NCBI GenBank assembly: GCA_934351835.1
Contig: CAKRJP010000014.1
Span: 1-61,756, forward strand
Reading direction: 5' to 3'
DNA: 61,756 bases
Source: an uncultured Lachnospiraceae bacterium
GTDB taxonomy: Bacteria; Bacillota; Clostridia; Lachnospirales; Lachnospiraceae
Under the pieces are notes generated by a model. The model saw nothing but the letters and a program-made list of their open reading frames with translations, did not search any database and was not told the origin of the DNA. Positions 16,978 through 25,760 of this stretch are shown piece after piece. Position 1 is the first letter of the stretch; each line of letters opens with the position of its first letter. Position numbers and translations under genes: made by a program.

Positions 16978-17406
16978 ATGTTAAAGAAATTAAGAAACAA
17001 CAAGAAAAAAGGATTTACACTGGTAGAGCTCATCGTTGTACTTGTAATCCTGGCAATCCTCGCTGCATTATTAATCCCGGCATTAACAGGATATATTGAT
17101 AAGGCAAAAGAAAAAGATGTTATCGCAGAGACTCGTTCAACAGTAATGGCAGCACAGACATTAGTAGATGAAAAGTATGCAGATAAGGCTGTTGGCGCAA
17201 ATGATATTACTGTTGCAGCAGATGGTACAATTAAATTTTCTGAAGTTGCTGATTTGGCAGAAGTAGAAGTAGGTAATATTAAAACAGTAACTGTTGATAC
17301 AGGTAAAGTAACAGGAGTTGTATATACAAAGAGTGGAAAAACATGTACATACTCAAAAACTGGCACAGCTAAAGGCACTTATAGTGTATCAGATGCTGGA
17401 AAATAA
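16978..17406 (+). CDS. pilA: type IV major pilin
   Basis: This is a 142-residue prepilin with a 12-residue basic leader (MLKKLRNNKKKG) cut before FTLVELIVVLVILAILAALLIPALTGYIDKAKEKD, the textbook type IV pilin alpha-1 helix with Glu5. The rest is a small, Thr/Val-rich domain ending in a Lys/Gly-rich tail. Small size, simplicity and its own leader mark it as the likely major subunit. It should be processed by the PilD homologue at 17931 and polymerised by PilB/PilC. Confidence 0.9.
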   Translation: MLKKLRNNKKKGFTLVELIVVLVILAILAALLIPALTGYIDKAKEKDVIAETRSTVMAAQTLVDEKYADKAVGANDITVAADGTIKFSEVADLAEVEVGNIKTVTVDTGKVTGVVYTKSGKTCTYSKTGTAKGTYSVSDAGK

Positions 17407-17428
17407 TTCTTCCAGAAAGGTATAACCC

Positions 17429-17887
17429 ATGATTCAGAATCAACAAGAGAATAAGGCCCAAACTAAATATTGCTGGATCCATAGAGGGTTATACACTTTA
17501 GTGATTCTATTACTGGTAATTGTCCTTGTCATACCGGGCGCACTTCGGTTATTATATCGTGCAGACGCTCAGGTAGCTCTGGGCCATGCAAAATCGGTGC
17601 GACTGGCGCTACAGATGATCGGCAAGGAAAGTTATGGAAAGAATGGTACATTTTGTGACGCTTCCCATGAGGGAGGCGTCACAGATGATATCTGGAAGGA
17701 TGTTATGAACCTTAGTAAAGCACCTGGAGATTTCTGGGTATTGCAGACAGCGGGGGATGGATATACGGTAAAGCAATTTGTTTATAAAGAAGATGAATTT
17801 ACTGTGTGGTTTCAGGATGATCCGAAATCCTATACAGTGTATCATGATGATCTGATGATCGATTCGGGAGAAGATGCCGGAGAATAA
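17429..17887 (+). CDS. membrane-anchored protein of unknown function in the pilus locus
   Basis: This 152-residue protein has one strong N-terminal membrane helix (about residues 20-42, LYTLVILLLVIVLVIPGALRLLY) followed by an extracellular domain beginning ADAQVALGHAKSVRLALQMIGKESYG, which resembles the alpha-1C part of a pilin. It lacks a Gly/Phe prepilin cleavage site and Glu5, so it is unlikely to be processed like its neighbours. It sits between the major pilin and the prepilin peptidase, 22 bases after pilA with AGAAAGG as ribosome binding site. It may be a pilin-like assembly factor or anchor; I do not recognise a family. Confidence 0.7.
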   Translation: MIQNQQENKAQTKYCWIHRGLYTLVILLLVIVLVIPGALRLLYRADAQVALGHAKSVRLALQMIGKESYGKNGTFCDASHEGGVTDDIWKDVMNLSKAPGDFWVLQTAGDGYTVKQFVYKEDEFTVWFQDDPKSYTVYHDDLMIDSGEDAGE

Positions 17888-17930
17888 GAATAGAAATAAA
17901 AATGAGTAAGGGACAGGAGAGAAGAAATTG

Positions 17931-18719
17931 ATGATAGCAGTGTTAGAAAGTATAGTGTGGATAATCAGATTTTTCTTTGGAGCCTGTATTTTTAGTTTTT
18001 TAAATGTAGTGATTGATCGTTTGCCCCGGGGAGAGAGTGTAGTACGGGGACGCAGTCATTGTATCGGTTGCGGCAGAGTGCTGACAGCGTGGGAACTGAT
18101 CCCGTGTATCAGTTATCTGGTACTTCGGGGAAAATGCAAAGACTGTAAGATGGCAATCCCAATGAGAGATTTTGGGGTAGAGATTATAGGAGGCGCAGCG
18201 TTTATCGTCTGCGGAAATTTTTATGGCTGTGGCATTTATGGAATTTTATCTTTAAGAGGCACAGTGATTTATGCGTATTTAGGAATATTACTGGTGGTAG
18301 CCCTGATTGATTGGGACACCCAGATGATATATGATAGATTTCACATTTTGATATTGATATTAGGAATTTTAAGTATCTGGCTATTTCCGGAACATGGAAT
18401 TACAGACAGACTGATAGGAGCATTGGCAATTTCTCTGCCAATGTTGAGTCTGGCACTTGTTATTCCGGGAGCGTTTGGTGGAGGAGATATTAAGCTGATG
18501 GCTGTTTCCGGTCTGATGCTTGGAGTGGCACCAATTGTATGTGCGATGTTCCTTGGTCTTCTCACAGGAGGAGGTTACGGGATCGTGATGTTAAAAAGAA
18601 AGAAATTAGGCAAAAAAGATCAGTTTGCATTTGGACCGTTTCTGGCGTTTGGTCTGGCAGTATCTGCATTTTACGGAGATCAGATCGTAAACTGGTATCT
18701 GAGTTTGTGTAAATTTTGA
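17931..18719 (+). CDS. pilD: prepilin peptidase / N-methyltransferase PilD
   Basis: This is an integral-membrane aspartic protease (A24 family) that cleaves prepilin leaders and methylates the new N-terminus. The 262-residue protein has the N-terminal domain with two CxxC pairs (C44/C47 and C69/C72, probably zinc binding) and the two catalytic Asp sites, in LIDWDTQ (about 126-130) and GGGD (about 186), among about seven hydrophobic segments. A TTG at 17928 directly precedes ATG 17931; AGGAGAG (17915-17921) serves either, and ATG is preferred. It should process all five prepilins encoded upstream, including the giant one. Confidence 0.92.
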   Translation: MIAVLESIVWIIRFFFGACIFSFLNVVIDRLPRGESVVRGRSHCIGCGRVLTAWELIPCISYLVLRGKCKDCKMAIPMRDFGVEIIGGAAFIVCGNFYGCGIYGILSLRGTVIYAYLGILLVVALIDWDTQMIYDRFHILILILGILSIWLFPEHGITDRLIGALAISLPMLSLALVIPGAFGGGDIKLMAVSGLMLGVAPIVCAMFLGLLTGGGYGIVMLKRKKLGKKDQFAFGPFLAFGLAVSAFYGDQIVNWYLSLCKF

Positions 18720-18753
18720 TGATAGAAATGCAGATGAGGAAGGGAGAAAATAG

Positions 18754-19947
18754 ATGGCACATTTTCGATATACTGCAAAAGATATGAGTGGGAAGATGCA
18801 TCGAGGAACGATGGATGTCCCAACAGAAAATGTACTGGTGCAGCAATTAAAAGAGCAGAATCTTTTTCTGGTAGATGCAAAAAATCTGACGGATGCAACA
18901 GGCTATCAGAAGTTAAAAGCGAAGCAGCTTGCAGCATTTTGTAAAGAACTTTCAACACTTCTGGCGTCCGGCGTTAGTCTGGTGCGTGCATTGGATATCA
19001 TTTCGGATCAGGAGGAAATTCCACCGAAAGAGAAAGAAGTATATCAGGCAGTCCTTATGGACCTTAGAAAGGGTATCAGCCTGTCGGAGGCGATGGAGAC
19101 AAAAAAGTGTTTTCCGGATCTGATGATTGGAATGATCCGTGCCGGAGAAGGCAGTGGTAACCTGGATCAGGTGACAGATCGTCTGGCAACACAGTATGAG
19201 AAAGATTATAAGTTGACACAGCAGGTAAAATCAGCGATGACTTATCCGTGTATTTTATTAGTTATGTGTGTGGTAATTGTAATTTTGATCGTAACATTTA
19301 TCCTGCCACAGTTTCAGAGTTTGTTTGATCAGATGGACAGTTTGCCGATGATTACAAATATTCTGATTGCTTGTTCTGATTTCCTGGTACATAAATGGTA
19401 TCTTGCCTTACTGGTAGTATTTATGATCGTAATGATCTTCCGTCTGATTGCTGCAATGCCTGCAGTGCGCAGACAATTAGATTACCGGAAAGTGCATATG
19501 CCGGTGTTTGGGAAATTATTTAAAGTTGTATATACAGCGAGATTTGCGAGAACACTAAGTAGTTTGTATTCCAGTGGTATGCCAATCGCGACAGCAATCG
19601 GCATTGCGGGAAATACTATAGATAACAGTTACATCGAAGATCAATTTGAAGATGTTGTGATGAAGGTAAGAAGCGGAATCCCGTTGTCACAGGCTTTGAA
19701 AAAAGTAGATGGATTGCAGAAGAAACTTTCAAGTACGATCCTGGTGGGGGAAGAGAGCGGTCGTCTGGATGTAATGCTGGATTCGATTGCGGCGACGATG
19801 GAGGAGGATGCTGAAGCTGCTACCAAGCGGATGGTGACATTGTTAGAACCAATTCTGATCGTATTTATGGCGGTAATCGTAGGATGCATTATGATAGGAG
19901 TCATGCTTCCGATTTATCAGTCATATTCCGCAATTGAGAATTCATAG
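18754..19947 (+). CDS. pilC: type IV pilus inner-membrane platform protein PilC
   Basis: This is a GspF/PilC-family polytopic membrane protein of 397 residues that couples the ATPases to pilin polymerisation. Two cytoplasmic GspF domains are visible (about 56-180 and 255-380), each with the F..L..L...G..L..AL pattern and the motifs GEGSGNLD and GEESGRLD, separated by hydrophobic segments near 165-190 and 215-240, with a final helix at about 360-385. It follows pilD by 34 bases with a GAAGGGAG ribosome binding site. Confidence 0.93.
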   Translation: MAHFRYTAKDMSGKMHRGTMDVPTENVLVQQLKEQNLFLVDAKNLTDATGYQKLKAKQLAAFCKELSTLLASGVSLVRALDIISDQEEIPPKEKEVYQAVLMDLRKGISLSEAMETKKCFPDLMIGMIRAGEGSGNLDQVTDRLATQYEKDYKLTQQVKSAMTYPCILLVMCVVIVILIVTFILPQFQSLFDQMDSLPMITNILIACSDFLVHKWYLALLVVFMIVMIFRLIAAMPAVRRQLDYRKVHMPVFGKLFKVVYTARFARTLSSLYSSGMPIATAIGIAGNTIDNSYIEDQFEDVVMKVRSGIPLSQALKKVDGLQKKLSSTILVGEESGRLDVMLDSIAATMEEDAEAATKRMVTLLEPILIVFMAVIVGCIMIGVMLPIYQSYSAIENS

Positions 19948-19973
19948 TAGAGTGAAAACAAAGGAGGAACAAC

Positions 19974-21404
19974 ATGAGCGATACAGTCCTTGTTTTGCAA
20001 GATGAAAGTATCCTCGCTGCTACCGGAAAAATGGGGCGCGCCCCGAAAATTGAAAATATATGCAGAATCCCGGTTGAGGGATATGGTGATGCATTCAGGC
20101 AGTGGAAGGAAGCATTAATAAAATATAATCAGCAGTATCATCCGGATTCTGTAAAGCTGGTGTTACCGGCTTCATATTCTTCTTCGAGAATGACGCAGAT
20201 TCCATACGCAACAGGCAGACAGCTTGCAAAGATGGCTGAAAAAGTTGTGGAGGATCAGTCAGCTTCAGAGGAAGCAGTGTATGATTATTCGGTGATACAG
20301 GCTGATAAAAAGAAAGGAACCAGTTTGTGCTGTGGAGGCGTTGAATCAAATGTAATTGCAACATTGGTTGGGATGTGCAGTGAGCTTCAGATTAAGATAA
20401 AAGATATCACGATTCCGATGGAGGGTTATCTGAAAATACTGGCACAGGCAAAGGCTTATAAAGACAAAACTGCAATTTTTCTGATTTTTGAAGAAAATAG
20501 TGTGACAAGTATTTTATATCAGGAAGGTGTATATCTGTATTCTACCAGAAGCAGAATATTCAGCGAACGTGGAACCGTGAATTTTGGAACAGAGATTGTC
20601 AGAAGTATTTCCGGTATTTTACAGTTCTATGCCACGACAAATTCTGTAGTACCGATTACGGATGTATATTATGCAGGATGTATGGAGGATGACTTTGAGG
20701 TCAGTACCGAGGGAATCCGTAATATGAATATGCAGGTGGCACCGATGCAGGTAGATGTACCGATCGCATCCGGGCAGAAGGCAGAAGACTGGCTGACTTG
20801 TGTCGGAGCCATGATGACGGATAAGAAAAAGGAAATTAATCTTTATCAGAGCTTTAATACATTTGTGAAAGAAGACGCAGTTGAAAAGAAAAATATTGGA
20901 CAGCATATATTGTTCCCGGCAATTACGTTTGCTGTGTGTCTGGCAGCCTGGGGTGGTGTTATGGTATGGAACCATACAATATCCAATAAAATTGATGAAA
21001 TTAACAGCTGGATAGAGGATGATTCTGTGAAGAAGGAGTATCAGTCTGCAAGTGCATTGAAGACGCAGAGTGATACACTTTCTGCCGCAATTTCCCAGGT
21101 GGATCAGATGAAGCAGAATCTGGCTACCTATCCGGACATGACAGCGGAGATGATCGGAAAGATCGTGGATGTTGGCGGAAGTGATATGTCTGTCAGTATC
21201 CGGACGATGGATGCAGAGAGCGGAGAGTTAACTTTTAATGCTACCAGCAAGAAAGTTATAGACATTCCAACTTATGTTAAGAAACTTCGGGGAACAGGGC
21301 TTTTTTCTTCTGTAGATTATAGTGGTTATAATTATGAGGACGAAGAGTACTCTCTTGTGCTGTCCTGTGTGTTAAAAGGAACAGAAACAGGAGGTGAGGA
21401 ATAA
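19974..21404 (+). CDS. PilM-PilN fusion-like assembly protein
   Basis: The 476-residue protein has an N-terminal region (about 1-300) with the length and order of PilM, an actin-like cytoplasmic ATPase fold, including VKLVLPASYSSSRM and FEENSVTSILYQEG segments. A single membrane helix follows (about 310-331), then a coiled-coil and a ferredoxin-like extracellular domain as in PilN. In most systems these are separate genes; here one chain appears to serve both roles, linking PilB to the PilO-like protein. The start has AAGGAGGAAC six bases upstream, and the stop overlaps the next ATG (TAATG). The classic PilM nucleotide motifs are weak, so ATP binding is uncertain. Confidence 0.7.
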   Translation: MSDTVLVLQDESILAATGKMGRAPKIENICRIPVEGYGDAFRQWKEALIKYNQQYHPDSVKLVLPASYSSSRMTQIPYATGRQLAKMAEKVVEDQSASEEAVYDYSVIQADKKKGTSLCCGGVESNVIATLVGMCSELQIKIKDITIPMEGYLKILAQAKAYKDKTAIFLIFEENSVTSILYQEGVYLYSTRSRIFSERGTVNFGTEIVRSISGILQFYATTNSVVPITDVYYAGCMEDDFEVSTEGIRNMNMQVAPMQVDVPIASGQKAEDWLTCVGAMMTDKKKEINLYQSFNTFVKEDAVEKKNIGQHILFPAITFAVCLAAWGGVMVWNHTISNKIDEINSWIEDDSVKKEYQSASALKTQSDTLSAAISQVDQMKQNLATYPDMTAEMIGKIVDVGGSDMSVSIRTMDAESGELTFNATSKKVIDIPTYVKKLRGTGLFSSVDYSGYNYEDEEYSLVLSCVLKGTETGGEE

Positions 21405-22102
21405 TGAAATTAGAATTAGAGTTAAAACCGGGCGATGTTGTATTACTAAAACTGCTGGCGTGTGTACTGATTTTATTTTTCATGGCACGATTCCTCATAT
21501 TTCCGGGGATTGAAAAACACCAGGATCTGGAGAGTAAAAGAGATGATCTTCAGACAAAGCAGGAAGAGATGCAGAATACGATAGATTCTGCTTCTACATA
21601 TGAAAAGATGATCGCAACACAGAAAAAGACACTGGACCAGGAATCAGAAGGATATTACGAACTTTTACAGAATCAGCAGATAGATGAGCTGGTCAGTGGA
21701 CTGGCATTAAAACATGATCTGTTTCCGATGTATTTATACATAGCGGAGCCTGTACCGGGAATCCCGGCGGCTTACCAGTTAAAGTCAGATGATGAGTCCT
21801 CGGACGATACATCAGATTTGTCAGAGGATGCATCTGAAGATCATATAACAATGATCCAGTATGTTAATTCTACAGAAGTAAATATGACGCTTCAGGGAAC
21901 AGAAAGTCAGATTCGTGCATTTTTAGATGATATTGCAAAGAATTATCCGGGAATACAGATTCGTTCTTTTGATATGCAGGAACAGACTTATGTGGATAGT
22001 AAATTAGAAACTGTGGGACAAATGAATTGTACATGCGTACTTTCCATTTATACCTGTGGTGAGTTAGATAAGACTGAAAGCGGGGAGGAGAGCTCGAATT
22101 GA
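21404..22102 (+). CDS. PilO-like pilus alignment protein
   Basis: This 232-residue bitopic membrane protein has a short cytoplasmic N-terminus, a helix at about 12-34, a coiled-coil (about 37-85) and a ferredoxin-like outer domain broken by an acidic Ser/Asp-rich insert (SDDESSDDTSDLSEDASED, about 126-144). This is the PilO layout. It overlaps the PilM-PilN-like gene upstream by one base and pilB downstream by four, so translation is coupled. The acidic insert is unusual and may face the cell wall or bind cations. Confidence 0.72.
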   Translation: MKLELELKPGDVVLLKLLACVLILFFMARFLIFPGIEKHQDLESKRDDLQTKQEEMQNTIDSASTYEKMIATQKKTLDQESEGYYELLQNQQIDELVSGLALKHDLFPMYLYIAEPVPGIPAAYQLKSDDESSDDTSDLSEDASEDHITMIQYVNSTEVNMTLQGTESQIRAFLDDIAKNYPGIQIRSFDMQEQTYVDSKLETVGQMNCTCVLSIYTCGELDKTESGEESSN

Positions 22103-23775
22103 AAACAAATCTGAGAATTGGAGAAGTCCTGACAGAGAAGGGCTATGTAACAGAAGAACAGATTACGCAGGCTCTCACATATCAGAAAGGACATAGAGAT
22201 AAACGTGTGGGGCAGATTCTTATGGAACTGGGATTTGTCACAGAAAATCAGGTGTTGGAGGCTTTGGCAAGCAAGCTTCATATGGAAATCGTAGAGGTTG
22301 CACAGCTTGTAGTGGAAGTGGAAGCTGTTGCGATGGTAGATAAGAATCTTGCCGAGAAAAATTTAATCCTTCCGGTAAGGGTCAGAGACCATAATATGAC
22401 ATTGGTTACGAATGATCCACTGAATTATTTTGCACTGGAAGAAGTCAGACAGCAGACAGGTTGTCATCTGGAGATACTTTTAAGTGAGGAAGAACCGTTA
22501 AAGCAGGCAATTTCTTATTATTATGCGGAGGTCAGTGCGAGAAAAGCTGCAAACCAGGCAAATGTTGGTTTTGCTACGACAGATCCGGAAGAATTTGCAG
22601 TTGAAGACCTGGAGAACAGTGATGATGAGGCACCGATCATTCGTTTGTTGAACAGTCTGATTGAACGTGCAATCAAGACAGAAGCCAGTGATATTCATAT
22701 TGAACCCTTTGAAAAAGAGACAAGAGTTCGTATGCGTATTGACGGCGTGATCATGGAGTATGTTACAATCCAGCGAAATATCCATGCACCACTGATTGCC
22801 CGTATTAAGATTCTGGCGAATCTGGATATTGCAGAGAAGAGAGTGCCACAGGACGGACATTTTCGAGTGTCACTGGACAATGGTAATGTCAATATCCGTG
22901 TGTCGATCCTGCCGACAGTATTTGGTGAGAAAGCTGTTATGCGTATTCTGGCTGCAACAACACATCTGGAACATGCCGATCATTTCGGTATGGATGATTT
23001 TAGCTATCAGCAGTTCCGGCCGATGCTTAATTATCCAAACGGAATTATTTATATTACGGGGCCGACAGGAAGTGGTAAATCTACCACACTTTATATGGTA
23101 TTAGATTATTTGTCCGGACGAAATGTTAACATTTCTACGATTGAGGATCCGGTGGAGAAGAACCTTCCGGGAGTCAACCAGACACAGATAAATCCGGTAG
23201 CGGGATTGACCTTTGATATAGGTCTTCGTGCATTGATGCGTCAGGATCCGGATATCATAATGGTAGGAGAAACACGTGACGGTGAAACTGCGGGAACATC
23301 GGTACGTGCGGCAATTACAGGTCATGTAGTACTCAGTACACTGCATACGAATGATGCTGTTTCAAGTATTGTGCGTCTGGAGGACATGGGGGTTGAAACC
23401 TATCTGGTGGCAAATTCACTGGTTGGACTGGTGGCGCAGAGACTGCTTCGTAAAGTATGCCCGAACTGTGCCCATGAGATGGAGACAACAGAGCAGGAGA
23501 GGATTTTCCTGGGTGAAGATGTGAAAACCGTCTGGAGAGGCACCGGATGTTCATACTGTAATAATACCGGATATAAAGGACGTATCGCGGTGCATGAAAT
23601 CCTGGCAATTGATAATACGATCCGACGGATGATCGTAGACCATGCATCGGTAGAAGAAATCACAGCATATGCCAAAGAACATCAGCATATGCGTACGCTG
23701 AAAGAGAGTGGACTCATTCTGGTAAAGGAAGGAGTGACCACTTCGGAAGAACTGATGAAGATTAGTTATGAATAA
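22099..23775 (+). CDS. pilB: type IV pilus extension ATPase PilB
   Basis: This hexameric AAA-like ATPase drives pilus polymerisation. The 558-residue protein starts at TTG 22099 behind GGGGAGGAG. The N-terminus contains two RxGxxL..xG(Y/F)VTE-Q...AL repeats (about 6-60), resembling the MshEN domain that binds cyclic-di-GMP. The ATPase core has Walker A GPTGSGKSTT (about 321-330), an Asp box (STIEDPVE), Walker B (DPDIIMVGETRDGETA) and a His box (STLHTNDAVS). A C-terminal CxxC...CxxC zinc module (about 454-487) is typical of PilB/GspE. It is followed by pilT with a 26-base gap. Confidence 0.95.
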   Translation: MKTNLRIGEVLTEKGYVTEEQITQALTYQKGHRDKRVGQILMELGFVTENQVLEALASKLHMEIVEVAQLVVEVEAVAMVDKNLAEKNLILPVRVRDHNMTLVTNDPLNYFALEEVRQQTGCHLEILLSEEEPLKQAISYYYAEVSARKAANQANVGFATTDPEEFAVEDLENSDDEAPIIRLLNSLIERAIKTEASDIHIEPFEKETRVRMRIDGVIMEYVTIQRNIHAPLIARIKILANLDIAEKRVPQDGHFRVSLDNGNVNIRVSILPTVFGEKAVMRILAATTHLEHADHFGMDDFSYQQFRPMLNYPNGIIYITGPTGSGKSTTLYMVLDYLSGRNVNISTIEDPVEKNLPGVNQTQINPVAGLTFDIGLRALMRQDPDIIMVGETRDGETAGTSVRAAITGHVVLSTLHTNDAVSSIVRLEDMGVETYLVANSLVGLVAQRLLRKVCPNCAHEMETTEQERIFLGEDVKTVWRGTGCSYCNNTGYKGRIAVHEILAIDNTIRRMIVDHASVEEITAYAKEHQHMRTLKESGLILVKEGVTTSEELMKISYE

Positions 23776-23801
23776 CAGAAGTTAAATAAGAGAGGTTGAA
23801 G

Positions 23802-24869
23802 ATGTCAGCAGATTTTATAAATGAGCAGATGGATGCGATCATCCGTGAGGCAAGAAGTCACGGCGCATCGGATATCCATATATCTGAAGGAATGCCAATC
23901 TGGTATCGTGTAAACGGAAGATTATTTCCCGCTGAAACAAAATTAAGTGAACCTGAGACTGTAACGCTTTTAGAAAGTCTGTTGACAGAACGGAAACGAG
24001 AGAACTTTGAAAAGGGAATGGATGCGGATTTTTCGCTTCAGACAACCGATGGATACAGACAGAGGGTGAATGTTTTTCGTCAGCAGAAGAAGATTGCAGC
24101 GACGATCCGTCTGTTAAATACAAGCATTCCGACTCTGGAAGATTTGCATATGCCAACGGTACTCTATCAGATGGCCACACAGCCAAGAGGACTGATTCTG
24201 GTAACAGGGCCGACAGGAAGTGGTAAATCTACTACTTTGGCAGCAATGATCGAGCATGTGAATCAGAACAGTGACCGTCATGTGATCACAATCGAAGATC
24301 CAATCGAGTATGTTTATAAGTGCAAACGTTCATTGATCCACCAGAGAGAAGTTGGGGCGGATGTGGCAGATTTTGCATCGGCCATCCGAAGTTCTTTGAG
24401 AGAGGATCCGGATGTGATCCTGGTTGGTGAGATGCGAGATTATGAGACAATTTCTGCGGCACTCCTGGCAGCAGAGACCGGCCATCTGGTATTGTCGACA
24501 CTCCACACGACGGGAGCAGCCCAGACGGTGGAACGTGTTATTGATGCATGCCCGACCGGAGGACAGAATCAGGTGCGCGCACAGCTGGCAGGAACATTGA
24601 AGGGAATCGTCAGTCAGTGCCTGATTCCAACGATTGGCGGAACCGGACGTGTGGCAGGAACGGAACTTCTGGTGGGAACAGATGCGATTTTAAATCTGAT
24701 CCGTGAAGGAAAGACGCATCAGATTCCGGCGATGATGCAGACCGGAAGTAACAATGATATGCATACTTTAAATATGGATCTGTCAAGACTGGTAAGACAG
24801 GGATATATTACCAGAGAAAGTGCGGTAGAGTATACAAATAATAAGATGGAGATCAGTCAGTATATATAA
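23802..24869 (+). CDS. pilT: type IV pilus retraction ATPase PilT
   Basis: PilT powers pilus depolymerisation, giving retraction and twitching. The 355-residue protein has Walker A GPTGSGKSTT (about 134-143), the Asp box TIEDPIEY, Walker B DPDVILVGEMRD, the His box STLHTTGA and a C-terminal AILNLIREGKTHQI element matching the PilT AIRNLIRE motif needed for retraction. There is no zinc module and no MshEN domain. ATG 23802 is favoured over TTG 23796 because AGAGG (23791-23795) is correctly spaced from it. Its presence suggests dynamic pili rather than a static pseudopilus. Confidence 0.95.
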   Translation: MSADFINEQMDAIIREARSHGASDIHISEGMPIWYRVNGRLFPAETKLSEPETVTLLESLLTERKRENFEKGMDADFSLQTTDGYRQRVNVFRQQKKIAATIRLLNTSIPTLEDLHMPTVLYQMATQPRGLILVTGPTGSGKSTTLAAMIEHVNQNSDRHVITIEDPIEYVYKCKRSLIHQREVGADVADFASAIRSSLREDPDVILVGEMRDYETISAALLAAETGHLVLSTLHTTGAAQTVERVIDACPTGGQNQVRAQLAGTLKGIVSQCLIPTIGGTGRVAGTELLVGTDAILNLIREGKTHQIPAMMQTGSNNDMHTLNMDLSRLVRQGYITRESAVEYTNNKMEISQYI

Positions 24870-24889
24870 AAGAGTGGAGGTAAAAGCGT

Positions 24890-25738
24890 ATGAGTTATGC
24901 AGATAAAGTATTTATCAATATGTGCAGGGATATCATCGATAACGGAACGGACACCAGAGGCGAGAAGGTGCGTCCGGTATGGGAGGATGGCAGTTCTGCT
25001 TATACCATCAAGCAGTTTGGCGTGGTAAACCGTTATGATCTGTCGAAAGAATTTCCGGCACTGACACTCAGGAGAACAGCGATTAAAAGCTGCACAGATG
25101 AACTTTTGTGGATCTGGCAGAAGAAATCAAATAATATCAACGAACTGAACAGTCATATCTGGGACAGCTGGGCAGATGAGGAGGGCTCTATAGGAAAGGC
25201 TTATGGATACCAGCTTGGTGTCAAACATCAGTACAAAGAAGGAATGTTTGATCAGGTGGACCGTGTGATCTATGATCTGAAGAATAATCCATATAGCCGG
25301 AGAATTATGACGAATATTTATGTACATCAGGACCTCCATGAGATGAACCTGTATCCATGTGCATATAGTATGACATTTAATGTGACAAAGAAAAAAGACA
25401 GCGATAAGCTGACGCTTAATGGAATTCTGAATCAGCGTTCCAATGATATTCTGACAGCGAATAACTGGAATGTATGTCAGTATGCAGTGCTTCTTCATAT
25501 GCTGGCTCAGGTATGTGACATGGAAGTGGGAGAACTGGTGCACGTGATCGCAGATGCACATATTTATGACAGACATGTGCCATTAGTAGAAGAGTTAATT
25601 AGCAGAGAGCCTTATCCGGCACCGAAATTATGGTTGAACCCGGAAATCAAAGATTTCTATGAGTTCACCAGAGATGATGTAAAACTGATCGATTATCAGA
25701 CGCATGAACAGATTAAGAATATTCCGGTAGCTGTGTAG
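24890..25738 (+). CDS. thyA: thymidylate synthase ThyA
   Basis: This enzyme methylates dUMP to dTMP with methylene-tetrahydrofolate, producing dihydrofolate. The 282-residue protein has the catalytic Cys in LYPCAY (the PPCH position of the E. coli enzyme) and the nucleotide-binding LNQRSNDILTANNWNV block followed by YAVLLHMLAQ, resembling the Bacillus subtilis ThyA branch rather than the E. coli one. It lies 20 bases after pilT with no terminator between, and 22 bases before folA, so it may share the pilus transcript. Confidence 0.95.
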   Translation: MSYADKVFINMCRDIIDNGTDTRGEKVRPVWEDGSSAYTIKQFGVVNRYDLSKEFPALTLRRTAIKSCTDELLWIWQKKSNNINELNSHIWDSWADEEGSIGKAYGYQLGVKHQYKEGMFDQVDRVIYDLKNNPYSRRIMTNIYVHQDLHEMNLYPCAYSMTFNVTKKKDSDKLTLNGILNQRSNDILTANNWNVCQYAVLLHMLAQVCDMEVGELVHVIADAHIYDRHVPLVEELISREPYPAPKLWLNPEIKDFYEFTRDDVKLIDYQTHEQIKNIPVAV

Positions 25739-25760
25739 GTGAAGAAAGAAGGTAAATACT

